Source: Yimella lutea
GTDB lineage: Bacteria > Actinomycetota > Actinomycetes > Actinomycetales > Dermatophilaceae
Direction of reading: 5' to 3'
DNA length: 64,000 nucleotides
Assembly: GCF_006715095.1 (NCBI RefSeq)
Contig: NZ_VFMO01000001.1
Span: 806,001-870,000, forward strand
The first letter of the stretch is position 1. Each line of letters begins with the position of its first letter. The notes under the pieces were generated by a model. The model was given only the letters and a program-made list of their open reading frames with translations, made no database searches and was not told the DNA's origin. Of the stretch, positions 27,342-36,363 are shown piece by piece. A program made the position numbers and the translations under genes.

Positions 27342-29888
27342 ATGTTTGAACGGTTCACCGACCGTGCCCGCCGGGTTGTCGTGCTTGCGCAAGAAGAGGC
27401 GCGCATGCTCAACCACAACTACATCGGGACCGAGCACATCCTGCTCGGCCTCATCCACGAGGGCGAAGGAGTCGCCGCCAAGGCCCTGGAGCAGCTCGGT
27501 ATCTCCCTGGAGGCCGTGCGCGAACAGGTCCAGGAGATCATCGGCCCCTCCAACCAGCCGCAGTCGGGACACATCCCGTTCACTCCGCGCGCCAAGAAGG
27601 TGCTGGAGCTGTCGTTGCGTGAGGGTCTGCAGCTGAACCACTCCTACATCGGCACCGAGCACATCCTGCTCGGCCTCATCCGCGAGGGCGAGGGTGTTGC
27701 CGCCCAGGTGCTGGTGAAGATGGGTGCCGACCTGCCGCGCGTGCGCCAGCAGGTCATCCAGCTCGTCTCCGGTTTCAACAACGGTGAGAAGGGCGAGAAG
27801 GCCGGCGCAGGCGTCGGCCAGGGCGGCCCCGAGGCCGGTCAGCCGGCCGGTTCGCTGGTGCTCGACCAGTTCGGTCGCAACCTCACGCAGGCTGCCCACG
27901 AGGGCAAGCTCGACCCGGTCATCGGGCGCGAGAAGGAGATCGAGCGGGTCATGCAGGTGCTGTCCCGCCGCACCAAGAACAACCCGGTGCTCATCGGTGA
28001 GCCCGGCGTCGGCAAGACCGCCGTCGTCGAGGGCCTCGCCGCAGACATCGTCCGCGGCGACGTCCCCGAGACGCTGAAGGACAAGCAGCTGTACACCCTC
28101 GACCTCGGTTCGCTGGTGGCCGGTTCGCGCTACCGCGGCGACTTCGAGGAGCGCCTGAAGAAGGTGCTCAAGGAGATCCGCACCCGCGGCGACATCATTC
28201 TGTTCATCGACGAGATCCACACCCTCGTCGGTGCGGGTGCCGCCGAGGGCGCGATCGATGCCGCATCCATCCTGAAGCCGATGCTGGCTCGCGGTGAGTT
28301 GCAGACGATCGGCGCGACGACGCTCGACGAGTACCGCAAGCACATCGAGAAGGACGCCGCGCTGGAGCGCCGCTTCCAGCCGATCCAGGTGCAGGAACCG
28401 TCCATCCCGCACGCGATCGAGATCCTCAAGGGTCTGCGCGACCGGTACGAGGCGCACCACCGCGTCACGATCACCGACGCCGCGCTGGTGTCGGCGGCCA
28501 ACCTGGCCGACCGATACGTCAACGACCGGCATCTGCCGGACAAGGCGATCGACCTCATCGACGAGGCGGGCGCGCGCCTGCGTATCCGTCGCATGACGGC
28601 CCCGGCCGACCTGCGCGAGTTCGACGAGAAGATCGCGCACGTGCGCCGCGAGAAGGAGTCGGCCATCGACGGCCAGGACTTCGAGAAGGCCGCGTCCCTG
28701 CGCGACGACGAGAAGAAGCTCATCGACGCCAAGGCCGAGCGTGAGAAGGCCTGGAAGTCCGGCGACCAGGACCTCGTGGCCGAGGTCGACGAGGAGCTGA
28801 TCGCCGAGGTGCTCGCTGCGTCCACCGGTATCCCGGTGTTCCAGCTCACCGAGGAGGAGTCGGCTCGTCTGCTGCGGATGGAGGAGGAGCTGCACAAGCG
28901 CATCGTCGGCAACAACGACGCGGTCAAGGCGCTCTCCCAGGCCATCCGCCGCACCCGTGCCGGCCTGAAGGACCCGCGTCGTCCGGGCGGTTCGTTCATC
29001 TTCGCCGGCCCGACCGGCGTGGGTAAGACCGAACTGGCCAAGGCGCTCGCCGAGTTCCTGTTCGGCGACGAGGACGCGCTGATCACACTCGACATGTCGG
29101 AGTTCTCCGAGAAGCACACCGTGTCGCGCCTGTTCGGTTCGCCTCCCGGTTACGTCGGTTACGAAGAGGGCGGTCAGCTCACCGAGAAGGTGCGTCGCAA
29201 GCCGTTCTCGGTCGTGCTGTTCGACGAGGTCGAGAAAGCCCACCCCGACATCTTCAACTCGCTGTTGCAGATCCTGGAGGACGGTCGCCTGACCGACTCC
29301 CAGGGCAGGGTCGTCGACTTCAAGAACACGATCATCATCATGACCACCAACCTGGGTACGCGTGACATCGCCAAGGGCGTCTCGCTGGGCTTCGCGTCCG
29401 GCAACGACACCGCCACCGGCTACGACAAGATGCGCGCGAAGGTCAACGAGGAACTCAAGCAGCACTTCCGCCCCGAGTTCCTCAACCGTGTGGACGACAC
29501 CATCGTCTTCCCGCAGTTGTCGCAGGAGGAGATCGTCGAGATCGTCGACCTGATGGTCGCTCGTCTGGACGAGCGTCTGAAGGACAAGGACATGGCGATC
29601 GAGCTCACCCCCCTCGCCAAGGCGCTGCTGGCCAAGCGGGGCTACGACCCTGCGCTCGGTGCCCGTCCGCTGCGTCGCACGATCCAGCGCGAGATCGAGG
29701 ACCAGCTGTCCGAGAAGTTGCTCTACGGCGACCTCGGTGCGGGCCAGATCGTCCTGGTCGACGCCACCGGCGAGGGTAAGGACGACACGTTCACCTTCAA
29801 GGGTTCGCCGCGGGCCACCGCACCCGACACCCTCGAGGCCGAGACGGCGGCTATCGCCGACGGCATCGACCTGGGCAAGGGCGAATAA
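27342..29888 (+). CDS. clpC: ATP-dependent Clp protease ATPase subunit ClpC
   Basis: Unfoldase partner of ClpP (848 aa), essential for proteolysis in many actinobacteria. Two N-domain repeats each contain HILLGLI. The D1 Walker A is [13 protein letters not shown] near 218, followed by Walker [11 protein letters not shown]. The UVR-type coiled middle domain is near 430-470. The D2 Walker A is [14 protein letters not shown] near 560 and its Walker [21 protein letters not shown] precedes the ATG. A strong hairpin follows the stop. Confidence 0.97.
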   Translation: MFERFTDRARRVVVLAQEEARMLNHNYIGTEHILLGLIHEGEGVAAKALEQLGISLEAVREQVQEIIGPSNQPQSGHIPFTPRAKKVLELSLREGLQLNHSYIGTEHILLGLIREGEGVAAQVLVKMGADLPRVRQQVIQLVSGFNNGEKGEKAGAGVGQGGPEAGQPAGSLVLDQFGRNLTQAAHEGKLDPVIGREKEIERVMQVLSRRTKNNPVLIGEPGVGKTAVVEGLAADIVRGDVPETLKDKQLYTLDLGSLVAGSRYRGDFEERLKKVLKEIRTRGDIILFIDEIHTLVGAGAAEGAIDAASILKPMLARGELQTIGATTLDEYRKHIEKDAALERRFQPIQVQEPSIPHAIEILKGLRDRYEAHHRVTITDAALVSAANLADRYVNDRHLPDKAIDLIDEAGARLRIRRMTAPADLREFDEKIAHVRREKESAIDGQDFEKAASLRDDEKKLIDAKAEREKAWKSGDQDLVAEVDEELIAEVLAASTGIPVFQLTEEESARLLRMEEELHKRIVGNNDAVKALSQAIRRTRAGLKDPRRPGGSFIFAGPTGVGKTELAKALAEFLFGDEDALITLDMSEFSEKHTVSRLFGSPPGYVGYEEGGQLTEKVRRKPFSVVLFDEVEKAHPDIFNSLLQILEDGRLTDSQGRVVDFKNTIIIMTTNLGTRDIAKGVSLGFASGNDTATGYDKMRAKVNEELKQHFRPEFLNRVDDTIVFPQLSQEEIVEIVDLMVARLDERLKDKDMAIELTPLAKALLAKRGYDPALGARPLRRTIQREIEDQLSEKLLYGDLGAGQIVLVDATGEGKDDTFTFKGSPRATAPDTLEAETAAIADGIDLGKGE

Positions 29889-29901
29889 GGTCGGTTCGTT
29901 T

Positions 29902-29941
29902 CGAGGGGGCGCTCATCCGGTTTCGGGTGGGCGCCCCCTCG
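29902..29941 (+). terminator. Hairpin terminator after clpC
   Basis: An 11-bp perfect GC-rich stem (29902-29912 with 29931-29941) with an 18-nt partly pairing loop, 13 nt after the clpC stop. There is no clear T-run. It precedes the leaderless acetyltransferase promoter. Confidence 0.65.
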
Positions 29942-29999
29942 CATGTCTTGTGCGCGGACGCGTCCGCGTGAGTCCGGTGTGGGTATTAGCGTTGGGCGG

Positions 30000-30506
30000 G
30001 TGAGTGAAACGCAGGTTCTCGTCCGGCCGGCCCGCGCGACGGACGTCCGCCGCATCCGGGAGGTCACGTCGCCGTACGTCGATTCCCGCGCGATCGTCCC
30101 CAAGCCGGCGGTGTCGTACTACGAGTCGCTGCAGGAGTTCCTGGTCGCGGAGATCGACGGGGTCATCGTGGGCTGCGGCGCGCTGCACGTGATGTGGGAC
30201 GACGTCGCCGAGATCCGCACGCTCGCGGTCGACCGCAGCGCGAAGGGGCACGGGGTCGGCAGCCGCATCGTCCGCGAACTCCTCGATCGGGCGAGGCAGT
30301 TGGAAGTCGAGCGGGTCTTCTGTCTGACCTTCGAGACCGAGTTCTTCGGGCGGCACGGGTTCGTGGAGATCGAGGGCGCGCCGGTGGAGCCGGCTGTGTA
30401 TGCCGAATTGCTGCAGTCCTACGACGAGGGTGTGGCCGAGTTCCTCGACCTCGACCGGGTGAAGCCGAACACCCTGGGAAACACCAGAATGCTGCTCACC
30501 TTCTGA
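30000..30506 (+). CDS. Amino-acid N-acetyltransferase (short ArgA-type GNAT)
   Basis: A 168-aa GNAT enzyme, probably acetylating glutamate for arginine synthesis as the short actinobacterial NAGS does. The acetyl-CoA loop is VDRSAKGHGVGSRIV near 77, preceded by AEIRTLAV, and FFGRHGF near 117 is typical of this group. GTG at 30000 is 7 nt after TAGCGT (29987-29992), so it is leaderless. The upstream in-frame part (29943-29999) lies within promoter sequence and is excluded. Confidence 0.8.
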   Translation: MSETQVLVRPARATDVRRIREVTSPYVDSRAIVPKPAVSYYESLQEFLVAEIDGVIVGCGALHVMWDDVAEIRTLAVDRSAKGHGVGSRIVRELLDRARQLEVERVFCLTFETEFFGRHGFVEIEGAPVEPAVYAELLQSYDEGVAEFLDLDRVKPNTLGNTRMLLTF

Positions 30507-30555
30507 GTCCTCGTCGAGGTATACCGATCGGTATCCGCCGCCGTATGGTCGGCGT

Positions 30556-30783
30556 ATGAGCACGACGATCAAGGTGAGTGCCGAACTTCGCGATCGGATC
30601 AATCGCGATGCGCGCGAACGTGGAGTGACCGCAGCCGGATTGATCGAGGGGCTGCTCGACGGGTACGAACGGCGTCAGCGCATGGAGGCCTTCGGCCGCG
30701 CTGTCCGTGGCGCCGACGCGTCCTACTGGGATGACTTCAGGTCTTGGGACGTGACGCTGCCGGACGGGCGGCCCGGCGAATGA
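30556..30783 (+). CDS. Ribbon-helix-helix antitoxin
   Basis: A 75-aa DNA-binding protein. The N-terminal strand and helices (TIKVSAELRDRINRDARERG) fit the RHH/CopG fold. The C-terminal half (YWDDFRSWDVTLPDGRP) would bind the toxin. ATG at 30556 is 6 nt after TATGGT (30544-30549), leaderless. A palindromic patch (ATACCGATCGGTAT) at 30521-30534 could be the operator. It is followed directly by the MazF-like gene. Confidence 0.8.
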   Translation: MSTTIKVSAELRDRINRDARERGVTAAGLIEGLLDGYERRQRMEAFGRAVRGADASYWDDFRSWDVTLPDGRPGE

Positions 30784-30802
30784 TCTGCATCGCGGATCCG
30801 TC

Positions 30803-31132
30803 GTGTGGGCTGAACTCGACCCGGTGCGCGGGCGCGAGCAGTTCGGCCGCCGCCCGGCGCTGGTAATCGCGAGCGATCTGTACCTCGAGCAAGCCGACAC
30901 GTTCGCGATCATCGTTCCTGCGACGACCGTAGATCGCGGCTGGCCCAACCACATCTTGCTCCGCGGTGCGAAGGTCGGGCTGTCGAAGCCGACCTTCGCG
31001 ATGACGGAACAGCCCCGCACAGTGACTCGGGATCGACTGGCCGCCCGGATCGGAGTGGTCGACTCCGCCACGATGCGAGAGGTCGACGGCTGGCTGCGCG
31101 ACTTCCTGGCCTTGCCCCAAGCATTCGCATAA
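30803..31132 (+). CDS. MazF/PemK-type endoribonuclease toxin, start uncertain
   Basis: A toxin of 109 aa from GTG 30803. WAELDPVRGREQFGRRPALV (residues 2-21) and VPATTVDRGWPNHI match MazF. In the same frame upstream the codons read LHRGSV, which fits the conserved first strand (RGDVW) of MazF, but no ATG, GTG or TTG is available there; only a CTG at 30785. An ATG at 30780 overlapping the antitoxin stop is in a different frame. Either a CTG start or a 1-base change near the start is implied. Confidence 0.75.
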   Translation: MWAELDPVRGREQFGRRPALVIASDLYLEQADTFAIIVPATTVDRGWPNHILLRGAKVGLSKPTFAMTEQPRTVTRDRLAARIGVVDSATMREVDGWLRDFLALPQAFA

Positions 31133-31165
31133 CCGACGCCGTGTGCTGCCGAGCGAGCTGATCGG

Positions 31166-31522
31166 TCAGTCGTCCCGGAGTCCGGGCATCGGACCGAGGA
31201 GACGCTCGGCATCGTCCGCGAGTGCTGCCAGGTCGGCGCGGTACTCCTTGATACGGCATCCGATGCCATTGGGTTTCAAGGTGATTCCCTCTTCCGCCCA
31301 GCGCGGGACCACTTCGTCCAGCAGGCGCTTGGGCGGGTCGCCGTAGGAGTTGGTCACGCGCCACCACGGCAACTCGTCGGCCGGCTCACTGATCGACATG
31401 AGGCGTCCGACCAGTCGCGGATTGATGCCGAAGAGTTCTGCGATGTCGCCGTAGCTGATCACGCGTCCGGGTGGAACGAGACTGACGACGGCGTACACCT
31501 GCTCCCGTAGCTGCTCGTTCAT
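31166..31522 (-). CDS. Alkyltransferase-like (ATL) protein, MGMT family
   Basis: A 118-aa protein with the O6-alkylguanine-DNA alkyltransferase DNA-binding fold (VPPGRVISYGDIAELFGI near residue 17). The active-site PCHRV is replaced by PWWRV (near 53), so the acceptor Cys is Trp and it cannot transfer alkyl groups. ATL proteins flag O6-alkylguanine for nucleotide excision repair. The start ATG overlaps the stop of the ABC remnant (ATGA). Confidence 0.85.
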   Translation of the reverse strand: MNEQLREQVYAVVSLVPPGRVISYGDIAELFGINPRLVGRLMSISEPADELPWWRVTNSYGDPPKRLLDEVVPRWAEEGITLKPNGIGCRIKEYRADLAALADDAERLLGPMPGLRDD

Positions 31523-32202
31523 GTCCGCTGCGCCAGGTAGATACGCCGCACCACGTCCTCGATGTCGGGTTCCTCGATGGTCAGGTCGCGCACCTCCGCC
31601 CGTTCACCGACGGCGGCCAGCAGGGCGGCCGCGGTCGTGGCGGCGGGGTCGAACGCGAGTCGCTGGCGCATGCCGTCCGCCTCACTACCCATGTGTTGGG
31701 TCTTCGGGATGTCGAGGAGGTCCGGACCGGCGTCCGCCAGGTCGAGCACGAGGACGCGTTGCGCACCCACCCGCGCCGACAGTCCCGGCAGGCGGCCGTC
31801 GTACGCCAGCTTTCCGTGGTCGACGACAAGGACGCGGTCGCACAGTCGCTCAATGTCGCCCATGTCGTGGGTCGTGAGCAGCAGCGTGGTGCCGTTCTGC
31901 GCGCGCTCGGCGATCAGGAAGTCGCGCAGCCGCTGCTTGGACAGCACGTCGAGACCGATCGTCGGCTCGTCCAGGATCACCAATTCGGGGGAGTGCAGCA
32001 GCGCCGCCGCGACCTCGGCACGCATCCCCGTTCCGCCGCCGGCGACGACCGTCGCCGACAGGATGGCGGTCTTCAGAAAGCCGAAGGTGGCGTTTGCGAT
32101 GAGTCCACCGACCATGGCCAACCGGGAGGTTGCCTGCTGTCTGATCCTTGCCACGAACAGGCGCCAGTACGGCAGCCAGGGGGAGGGAAGACACAACAGC
32201 AA
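31519..32202 (-). pseudogene. Chimeric ABC-transporter remnant (permease N-terminus joined to ATPase C-terminus)
   Basis: The first 45 or so residues (YWRLFVARIRQQATSRLAM ... LIANATFGFLKTAIL) look like the N-terminus of an ABC-2 permease. From about residue 58 the protein becomes the second half of an ABC ATPase (MRAEVAAALLHSPELVILDE, Walker B, then TTLLLTTHDMGDIERLCDR). There is no Walker A and no full signature motif, so it cannot work as an ATPase. A deletion between a permease gene and a downstream ATPase gene would explain it. The frame is intact and its stop overlaps the ATL start, so it may still be translated. Confidence 0.8.
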
Positions 32203-32228
32203 GACCCTACGCGTCCCTGGTTCGCTTG

Positions 32229-33113
32229 TCAGGTCGGTAGCGCGAACTGCTCTCCGTCGAGCGGTTCGACCAGGCCGTCCTCGATGAGCCCGGCGAGACA
32301 GCGATCCCGTTGTGCTTCATCGCTCCACACCAGGTCGAGCGTGCCGCGGGAAACCGGACCGTGCGCATCGCGCAGGGTCTGCAGCAACTTGCCGCGCACC
32401 TGGCGGTCGGTGCCCGCCCACTTCTGACCCTTGCGTGCCGGGCCGTCGTACGGTGGCGCGCCCGCCCGTTGCCAAGCACACAGGTCGAGCACCGGGCACG
32501 AACCACAGGTCGGATTCTTGGCGGTACAGACGACGGCACCGAGTTCCATCGACGCGACGTTCCAGACGGCGGCGTCCTCGTCGTCGTCCGGCAGAACCGC
32601 TGCGGCCAGCCGGGACTCGGCGGCGGTCAGGGTCGGTGCGGCAAGGGCGTCTCCGGTGAAGAGACGCGCTTCGACCCGGCGGATGTTCGTGTCGACGACG
32701 ACGGTTCGGACGCCGTAGGCGAACGCGGCCACGGCTGCCGCCGTGTAGGTGCCGATACCCGGAAGTGATTGCAGCACAACGGGATCGGACGGCACGACAT
32801 TGTCATGATCGCGCGCGATGGCGGTGGCTGCTTCGTGCAGGCGTAGCGCGCGTCGTGGGTAGCCCAGGCGTCCCCAGTGCCGGACGGCCTCGCCCGGAGG
32901 TGCCGTGGCGAGATCGGCGGGGGTCGGCCAGCGCTCCATCCACTCGAGCCAGATCGGAGCGACACGGGCGACCGGAGTCTGCTGCGACATCACTTCCGAC
33001 AGCAGCACGCCCCAGGCCGAGCAGTCGGCGTTGCGCCAGGGCAGCTCACGTTGCTCGCGGCGGTACCACTCGATGATCCGACAGTGGATCTCGCCGAGAT
33101 CGTCGATGTTCAA
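32229..33113 (-). CDS. mutY: A/G-specific adenine glycosylase
   Basis: Removes adenine mispaired with 8-oxoguanine (294 aa). SEVMSQQTPVARV near residue 39 holds the catalytic Glu. The helix-hairpin-helix LPGIGTYTAAAVAAF near 117 and VVDTNIRRV near 138 (catalytic Asp) follow. The Fe-S cluster Cys pattern C-x6-C-x2-C-x5-C lies in VCTAKNPTCGSCPVLDLC near 197. The C-terminal recognition domain is short. Confidence 0.95.
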   Translation of the reverse strand: MNIDDLGEIHCRIIEWYRREQRELPWRNADCSAWGVLLSEVMSQQTPVARVAPIWLEWMERWPTPADLATAPPGEAVRHWGRLGYPRRALRLHEAATAIARDHDNVVPSDPVVLQSLPGIGTYTAAAVAAFAYGVRTVVVDTNIRRVEARLFTGDALAAPTLTAAESRLAAAVLPDDDEDAAVWNVASMELGAVVCTAKNPTCGSCPVLDLCAWQRAGAPPYDGPARKGQKWAGTDRQVRGKLLQTLRDAHGPVSRGTLDLVWSDEAQRDRCLAGLIEDGLVEPLDGEQFALPT

Positions 33114-33127
33114 CGGTTTCGGTTGGG

Positions 33128-34204
33128 TCAGACGTAACGCTCGAGGATGCTGCTCTCGGCGAGACGCGACATCCCCTCGCGCACTGCACGGGCCCGGCTC
33201 TCACCGACGCCGTCGACGGCCATCAGATCGTCGAAGTCGGCGGCGAGCAGGGCCTGCAGCGAACCGAAGTGGTCGATGAGGCGCTCCACGATCGCACCGG
33301 GCAGGCGTGGGATGCGGCTGAGCAGGCGGTATCCGCGGGGGCTGACCGCGCTGTCGAGGGAGTCTCCGCTGACAGAGAAGCCCATCGCCCGTGCGCCCGC
33401 CGACAGGTCGAGCAGGTCGGACGAGGACAGCGCGCCGAGGCGGTCGAGTGCCTGGTCGACGGACAGCGGTTCCTTGGCCGACTCGACGTAGTCGCGCACG
33501 ACGAGCGTGCGGTCGTCGCCGAGGCCGGTGACGAGTTCATCCAACTGGAGTGCCATGAGGCGCCCGTCGACGCCGAGTTCGATCACGTACTCGGCGATCT
33601 CCTCGCTGATGCGGCGGACCATCTCCATCCGCTGCACGACGCTCGCGACATCGCGGATGGTGACCAGGTCTTCGATCTCCAGGGCGCTGAGGGTGCCGGC
33701 GACCTCGTCCAGCCGCTCCTTGTAACGCTCCAGGGTCTGCAATGCCTGGTTGGCGCGGGACAGGATCGCAGTGGAGTCCTCAATGACGTGACGCAGGTTG
33801 CCGACGTACAAGGCGCAGATGTGCATCGACTGGCTGACCGAGACGACCGGGTAACCGGTCTGCTTGGCCACGCGCTCGGCGGTACGGTGACGGGTGCCCG
33901 ACTCCGACGTCTCGATGGAGGCGTCCGGCACCAATTGCGTTGCGGCGCGGACGATTCGGCTGACATCGCCGTCGACGACGATCGCGCCGTCCATTTTGGC
34001 CAGTTCACGCAGTCGGGTGGCGGTGAGTTCGATGTCCATCGGGAATCCGCCGGTGCTGATCTGCTCCACGACCGGGTCGTTGCCGAGCACGATCAGCGCG
34101 CCCGTGCGCCCGCGCAGGATGCGCTCCAACGCTTCACGCAGAACGGTGCCCGGGGCGACGAGCGCGAGGGTGTCGTGCAGGATCTCTTCGGGTGTGCGCT
34201 CCAC
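33128..34204 (-). CDS. disA: DNA integrity scanning protein, diadenylate cyclase
   Basis: Makes c-di-AMP and scans DNA (358 aa). The cyclase motifs are DGAIVVDGD near 70 and GTRHRTAERVAKQTGYPV near 100. The C-terminal helix-hairpin-helix region (LPGAIVERLIDHFGSLQALL, then VDGVGESRARAV) binds branched DNA. GTG 34204 lies 6 nt after TAGTCT (34211-34216), so I prefer it to GTG 34210, which would be at the -10 edge. disA with radA and mutY is the usual actinobacterial order. Confidence 0.95.
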   Translation of the reverse strand: MERTPEEILHDTLALVAPGTVLREALERILRGRTGALIVLGNDPVVEQISTGGFPMDIELTATRLRELAKMDGAIVVDGDVSRIVRAATQLVPDASIETSESGTRHRTAERVAKQTGYPVVSVSQSMHICALYVGNLRHVIEDSTAILSRANQALQTLERYKERLDEVAGTLSALEIEDLVTIRDVASVVQRMEMVRRISEEIAEYVIELGVDGRLMALQLDELVTGLGDDRTLVVRDYVESAKEPLSVDQALDRLGALSSSDLLDLSAGARAMGFSVSGDSLDSAVSPRGYRLLSRIPRLPGAIVERLIDHFGSLQALLAADFDDLMAVDGVGESRARAVREGMSRLAESSILERYV

Positions 34205-34270
34205 CCGCACAGACTAGGTGACAGAGGTCGGATCGCGCGGATGCACGCCGGTTCCGGCCGACGTGAGCGG

Positions 34271-34425
34271 TCAGACCAACCCGTCTCGCCGCGCGATCGC
34301 TGCGGCCTCTCGATGCCGAACGGGTCGGTCGGCAGGCCGCTCGCCTCGGCACGGCCGACGGCCTCTCGGTAGATGCGGTACGCGTCGTGGTGCCGGGCGA
34401 TGCCACCGTTCGCGGTCAGTTTCAG
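34271..34425 (-). pseudogene. Fragment of an unidentified frameshifted ORF after radA
   Basis: In the 230-bp radA-disA gap one minus-strand frame reads LTANGGIARHHDAYRIYREA then GLPTDPFGIE. A +1 shift near 34313 then gives AAIARRDGLV and a stop at 34271. Both parts look like real protein but are out of frame, and no start codon precedes them. The family is unknown. This could be the tail of a lost gene. Confidence 0.4.
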
Positions 34426-34438
34426 TGCCTCAGACGGC

Positions 34439-35863
34439 TCAGGTGGCCCGCGACCGTCCGGGTGCTCCTTCGCGGGGGCGCAGTTCGGTGACGGTCGCCA
34501 GGTTGAGCAGGCGAACTGCGGACGCCAGATCGGCCACCTCGCGCACGTCCATCCCGTCGGGTGCTTTCTCCTCGCCGAGGGAGCCCTTGGGGATGATCGC
34601 CCGCTGGAAACCGATGCGCGCCGCTTCGGCCAACCGGCGCGGCACCCCCTGGACCGCGCGCACATCGCCCGCCAGTCCGACCTCTCCGAGCGCGACCGTG
34701 CCCTTGGTGAACGGCGCGTCGACCAGCGAACTGGCCATCGCGAGAGCAAGCGCAAGATCGGCGGCCGGCTCGGCCAGGCGCACGCCGCCGACGGTCGAGA
34801 CATAACACTCGGAGTTGCGGGTGGGCACCTGGCAGTGCCGGTCGAGGACGGCGAGGATCATCGCCACGCGCGAGGAATCGACCCCGCTGGTGGTGCGCCG
34901 CGGCGAGCCGCCCTGCTCCGACTTCGCCAGCAGCGCCTGCACCTCGGTGACCAAGGGGCGGCGTCCTTCGAGCGTCACCGTGATGCAGGTGCCCGGTGCG
35001 GGATTCGCGGTGCGGGTTAGGAACAACCCGGACGGGTCGGGCAGGCCGACAATTCCGACATCGGACAGATCGAAGCAACCCACCTCGTCCGTGGGGCCGT
35101 AGCGGTTCTTCACAGCCCGCACCATGCGCAGGCGCGAGTGGCGCTCGCCCTCGAACTGAACGACGACGTCGACGAGGTGTTCGAGCATCCGCGGACCGGC
35201 GATCGAACCGTCCTTGGTGACGTGGCCGACCAGCAGCGTGGCGATGTTTCTCTCCTTCGCCACCTGGATGATGCTGGTCGCGACCTCACGTATCTGGCTG
35301 ACATTGCCGGGCGCGCCCTCGATGTCGGCGGACGCGATGGTCTGCACCGAGTCGATGATCAGGAAGGTCGGCTGTACCTGTTCGATCTGCGCGAGCACGG
35401 TGGACAGGTCGGTCTCGGATGCGAGGTAGAGGGTGTCGGCCATGGCCTCGATGCGCTCGCCGCGCAGTCGCACCTGAGCCGCGGACTCTTCCCCACTGAC
35501 GTACAACACCTCACGACCCCCGCGCGCCGCCCGCCCCGCGACGTCGAGCAGCAGCGTGGACTTGCCGATGCCCGGTTCGCCGGCGACGAGCACCACAGCA
35601 CCCGGAACGAGCCCGCCACCGAGCACCCGGTCGAACTCACCCACGCCGGTCGGGGCAGCCTCGGCCAGGCTCGCATCGACGTCGGCAATCGGCAGAGCCG
35701 GCCGCTCGACGGTGCGCGCCGGAGCCGTCCGCGGCTTGACCGTGCCCGCCTCCACGACCGTGCCCCAGGCCTGACATTCACCGCACCGGCCGACCCACTT
35801 GATCGCCGTCCAACCGCACTCCGTGCACTTGTACGCCGGTGCCGAGCCCTTCTTCGCTGCCAT
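34439..35863 (-). CDS. radA: DNA repair protein RadA
   Basis: RecA-like branch-migration helicase (474 aa). It has an N-terminal four-Cys zinc finger (YKCTECGW ... GRCGECQAWGTV), Walker A GEPGIGKSTLLLD near 97, the RadA-specific KNRYGPTDEVG near 258 and a C-terminal Lon-like domain. ATG at 35863 is 7 nt after TACGGT (35871-35876), leaderless. The longer frame to 36220 is only the shadow of the opposite gene. Confidence 0.96.
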   Translation of the reverse strand: MAAKKGSAPAYKCTECGWTAIKWVGRCGECQAWGTVVEAGTVKPRTAPARTVERPALPIADVDASLAEAAPTGVGEFDRVLGGGLVPGAVVLVAGEPGIGKSTLLLDVAGRAARGGREVLYVSGEESAAQVRLRGERIEAMADTLYLASETDLSTVLAQIEQVQPTFLIIDSVQTIASADIEGAPGNVSQIREVATSIIQVAKERNIATLLVGHVTKDGSIAGPRMLEHLVDVVVQFEGERHSRLRMVRAVKNRYGPTDEVGCFDLSDVGIVGLPDPSGLFLTRTANPAPGTCITVTLEGRRPLVTEVQALLAKSEQGGSPRRTTSGVDSSRVAMILAVLDRHCQVPTRNSECYVSTVGGVRLAEPAADLALALAMASSLVDAPFTKGTVALGEVGLAGDVRAVQGVPRRLAEAARIGFQRAIIPKGSLGEEKAPDGMDVREVADLASAVRLLNLATVTELRPREGAPGRSRAT

Positions 35864-35950
35864 GGTGGTAACCGTACGAGACGGGTACGACAGCAACTTC
35901 GGACGTCCTAAGTGGCCGACCTCACCTGGTGTGGGGCCTACGCTGCTTGG

Positions 35951-36337
35951 GTGAACCTCGAAAAGGTGGTCTTCGGATTCTTCGTCCTGTTGGCGGCCAC
36001 ACTCAATTTCGGCTTCTTCCTCGGCGACATCGACAACCCGCACGTGCACAACGTGTACGAGTTGTTCGCTGCGATCGTCGTCAACTGCATCGCCACCGTG
36101 CTGAAGTTCGGCGACCGGACGCAGGTCGGCGCCGTGCACCTGGCGACCAGCCTGGTCGCCCTGCTGCAGCTGATCGGCGCGGCGTCGGTGTGGGTATGGG
36201 CGAGTCAGGTCTCCGCCCACGGGCTCGATGGGGAGGCCACGTCCAGCGTCGTCTCGCTGTCGGGTGGCGCACTGCTGGCGAACGTGGTCTCGGTGGTGCT
36301 GCTGGTCGTGGAGACGGTGTCGTTCCGGCGACGTTGA
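35951..36337 (+). CDS. DUF6394-type small membrane protein
   Basis: A 128-aa protein with four predicted helices (about residues 4-24, 35-51, 60-82 and 100-122) and a conserved-looking loop DIDNPHVHNVYELFAA. I recognise it as the small partner usually encoded beside TrkA-linked channels. GTG at 35951 is 6 nt after TACGCT (35939-35944), so the upstream GTG at 35912 is rejected. It probably forms a functional pair with the next gene, 26 bp downstream. Confidence 0.7.
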   Translation: MNLEKVVFGFFVLLAATLNFGFFLGDIDNPHVHNVYELFAAIVVNCIATVLKFGDRTQVGAVHLATSLVALLQLIGAASVWVWASQVSAHGLDGEATSSVVSLSGGALLANVVSVVLLVVETVSFRRR

Positions 36338-36363
36338 TCCGCGCCGTCGTCGACTGAACCTTC

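Noticed and set aside
27066..29465. 799-codon minus-strand ORF opposite clpC
   Set aside because: A shadow frame of the high-GC clpC gene; its Leu/Val/Asp-rich composition has no domain content, while ClpC motifs are complete.
35912..35950. Upstream GTG start for the DUF6394-type protein
   Set aside because: A -10-like TACGCT lies inside this stretch and the membrane helix begins just after GTG 35951.
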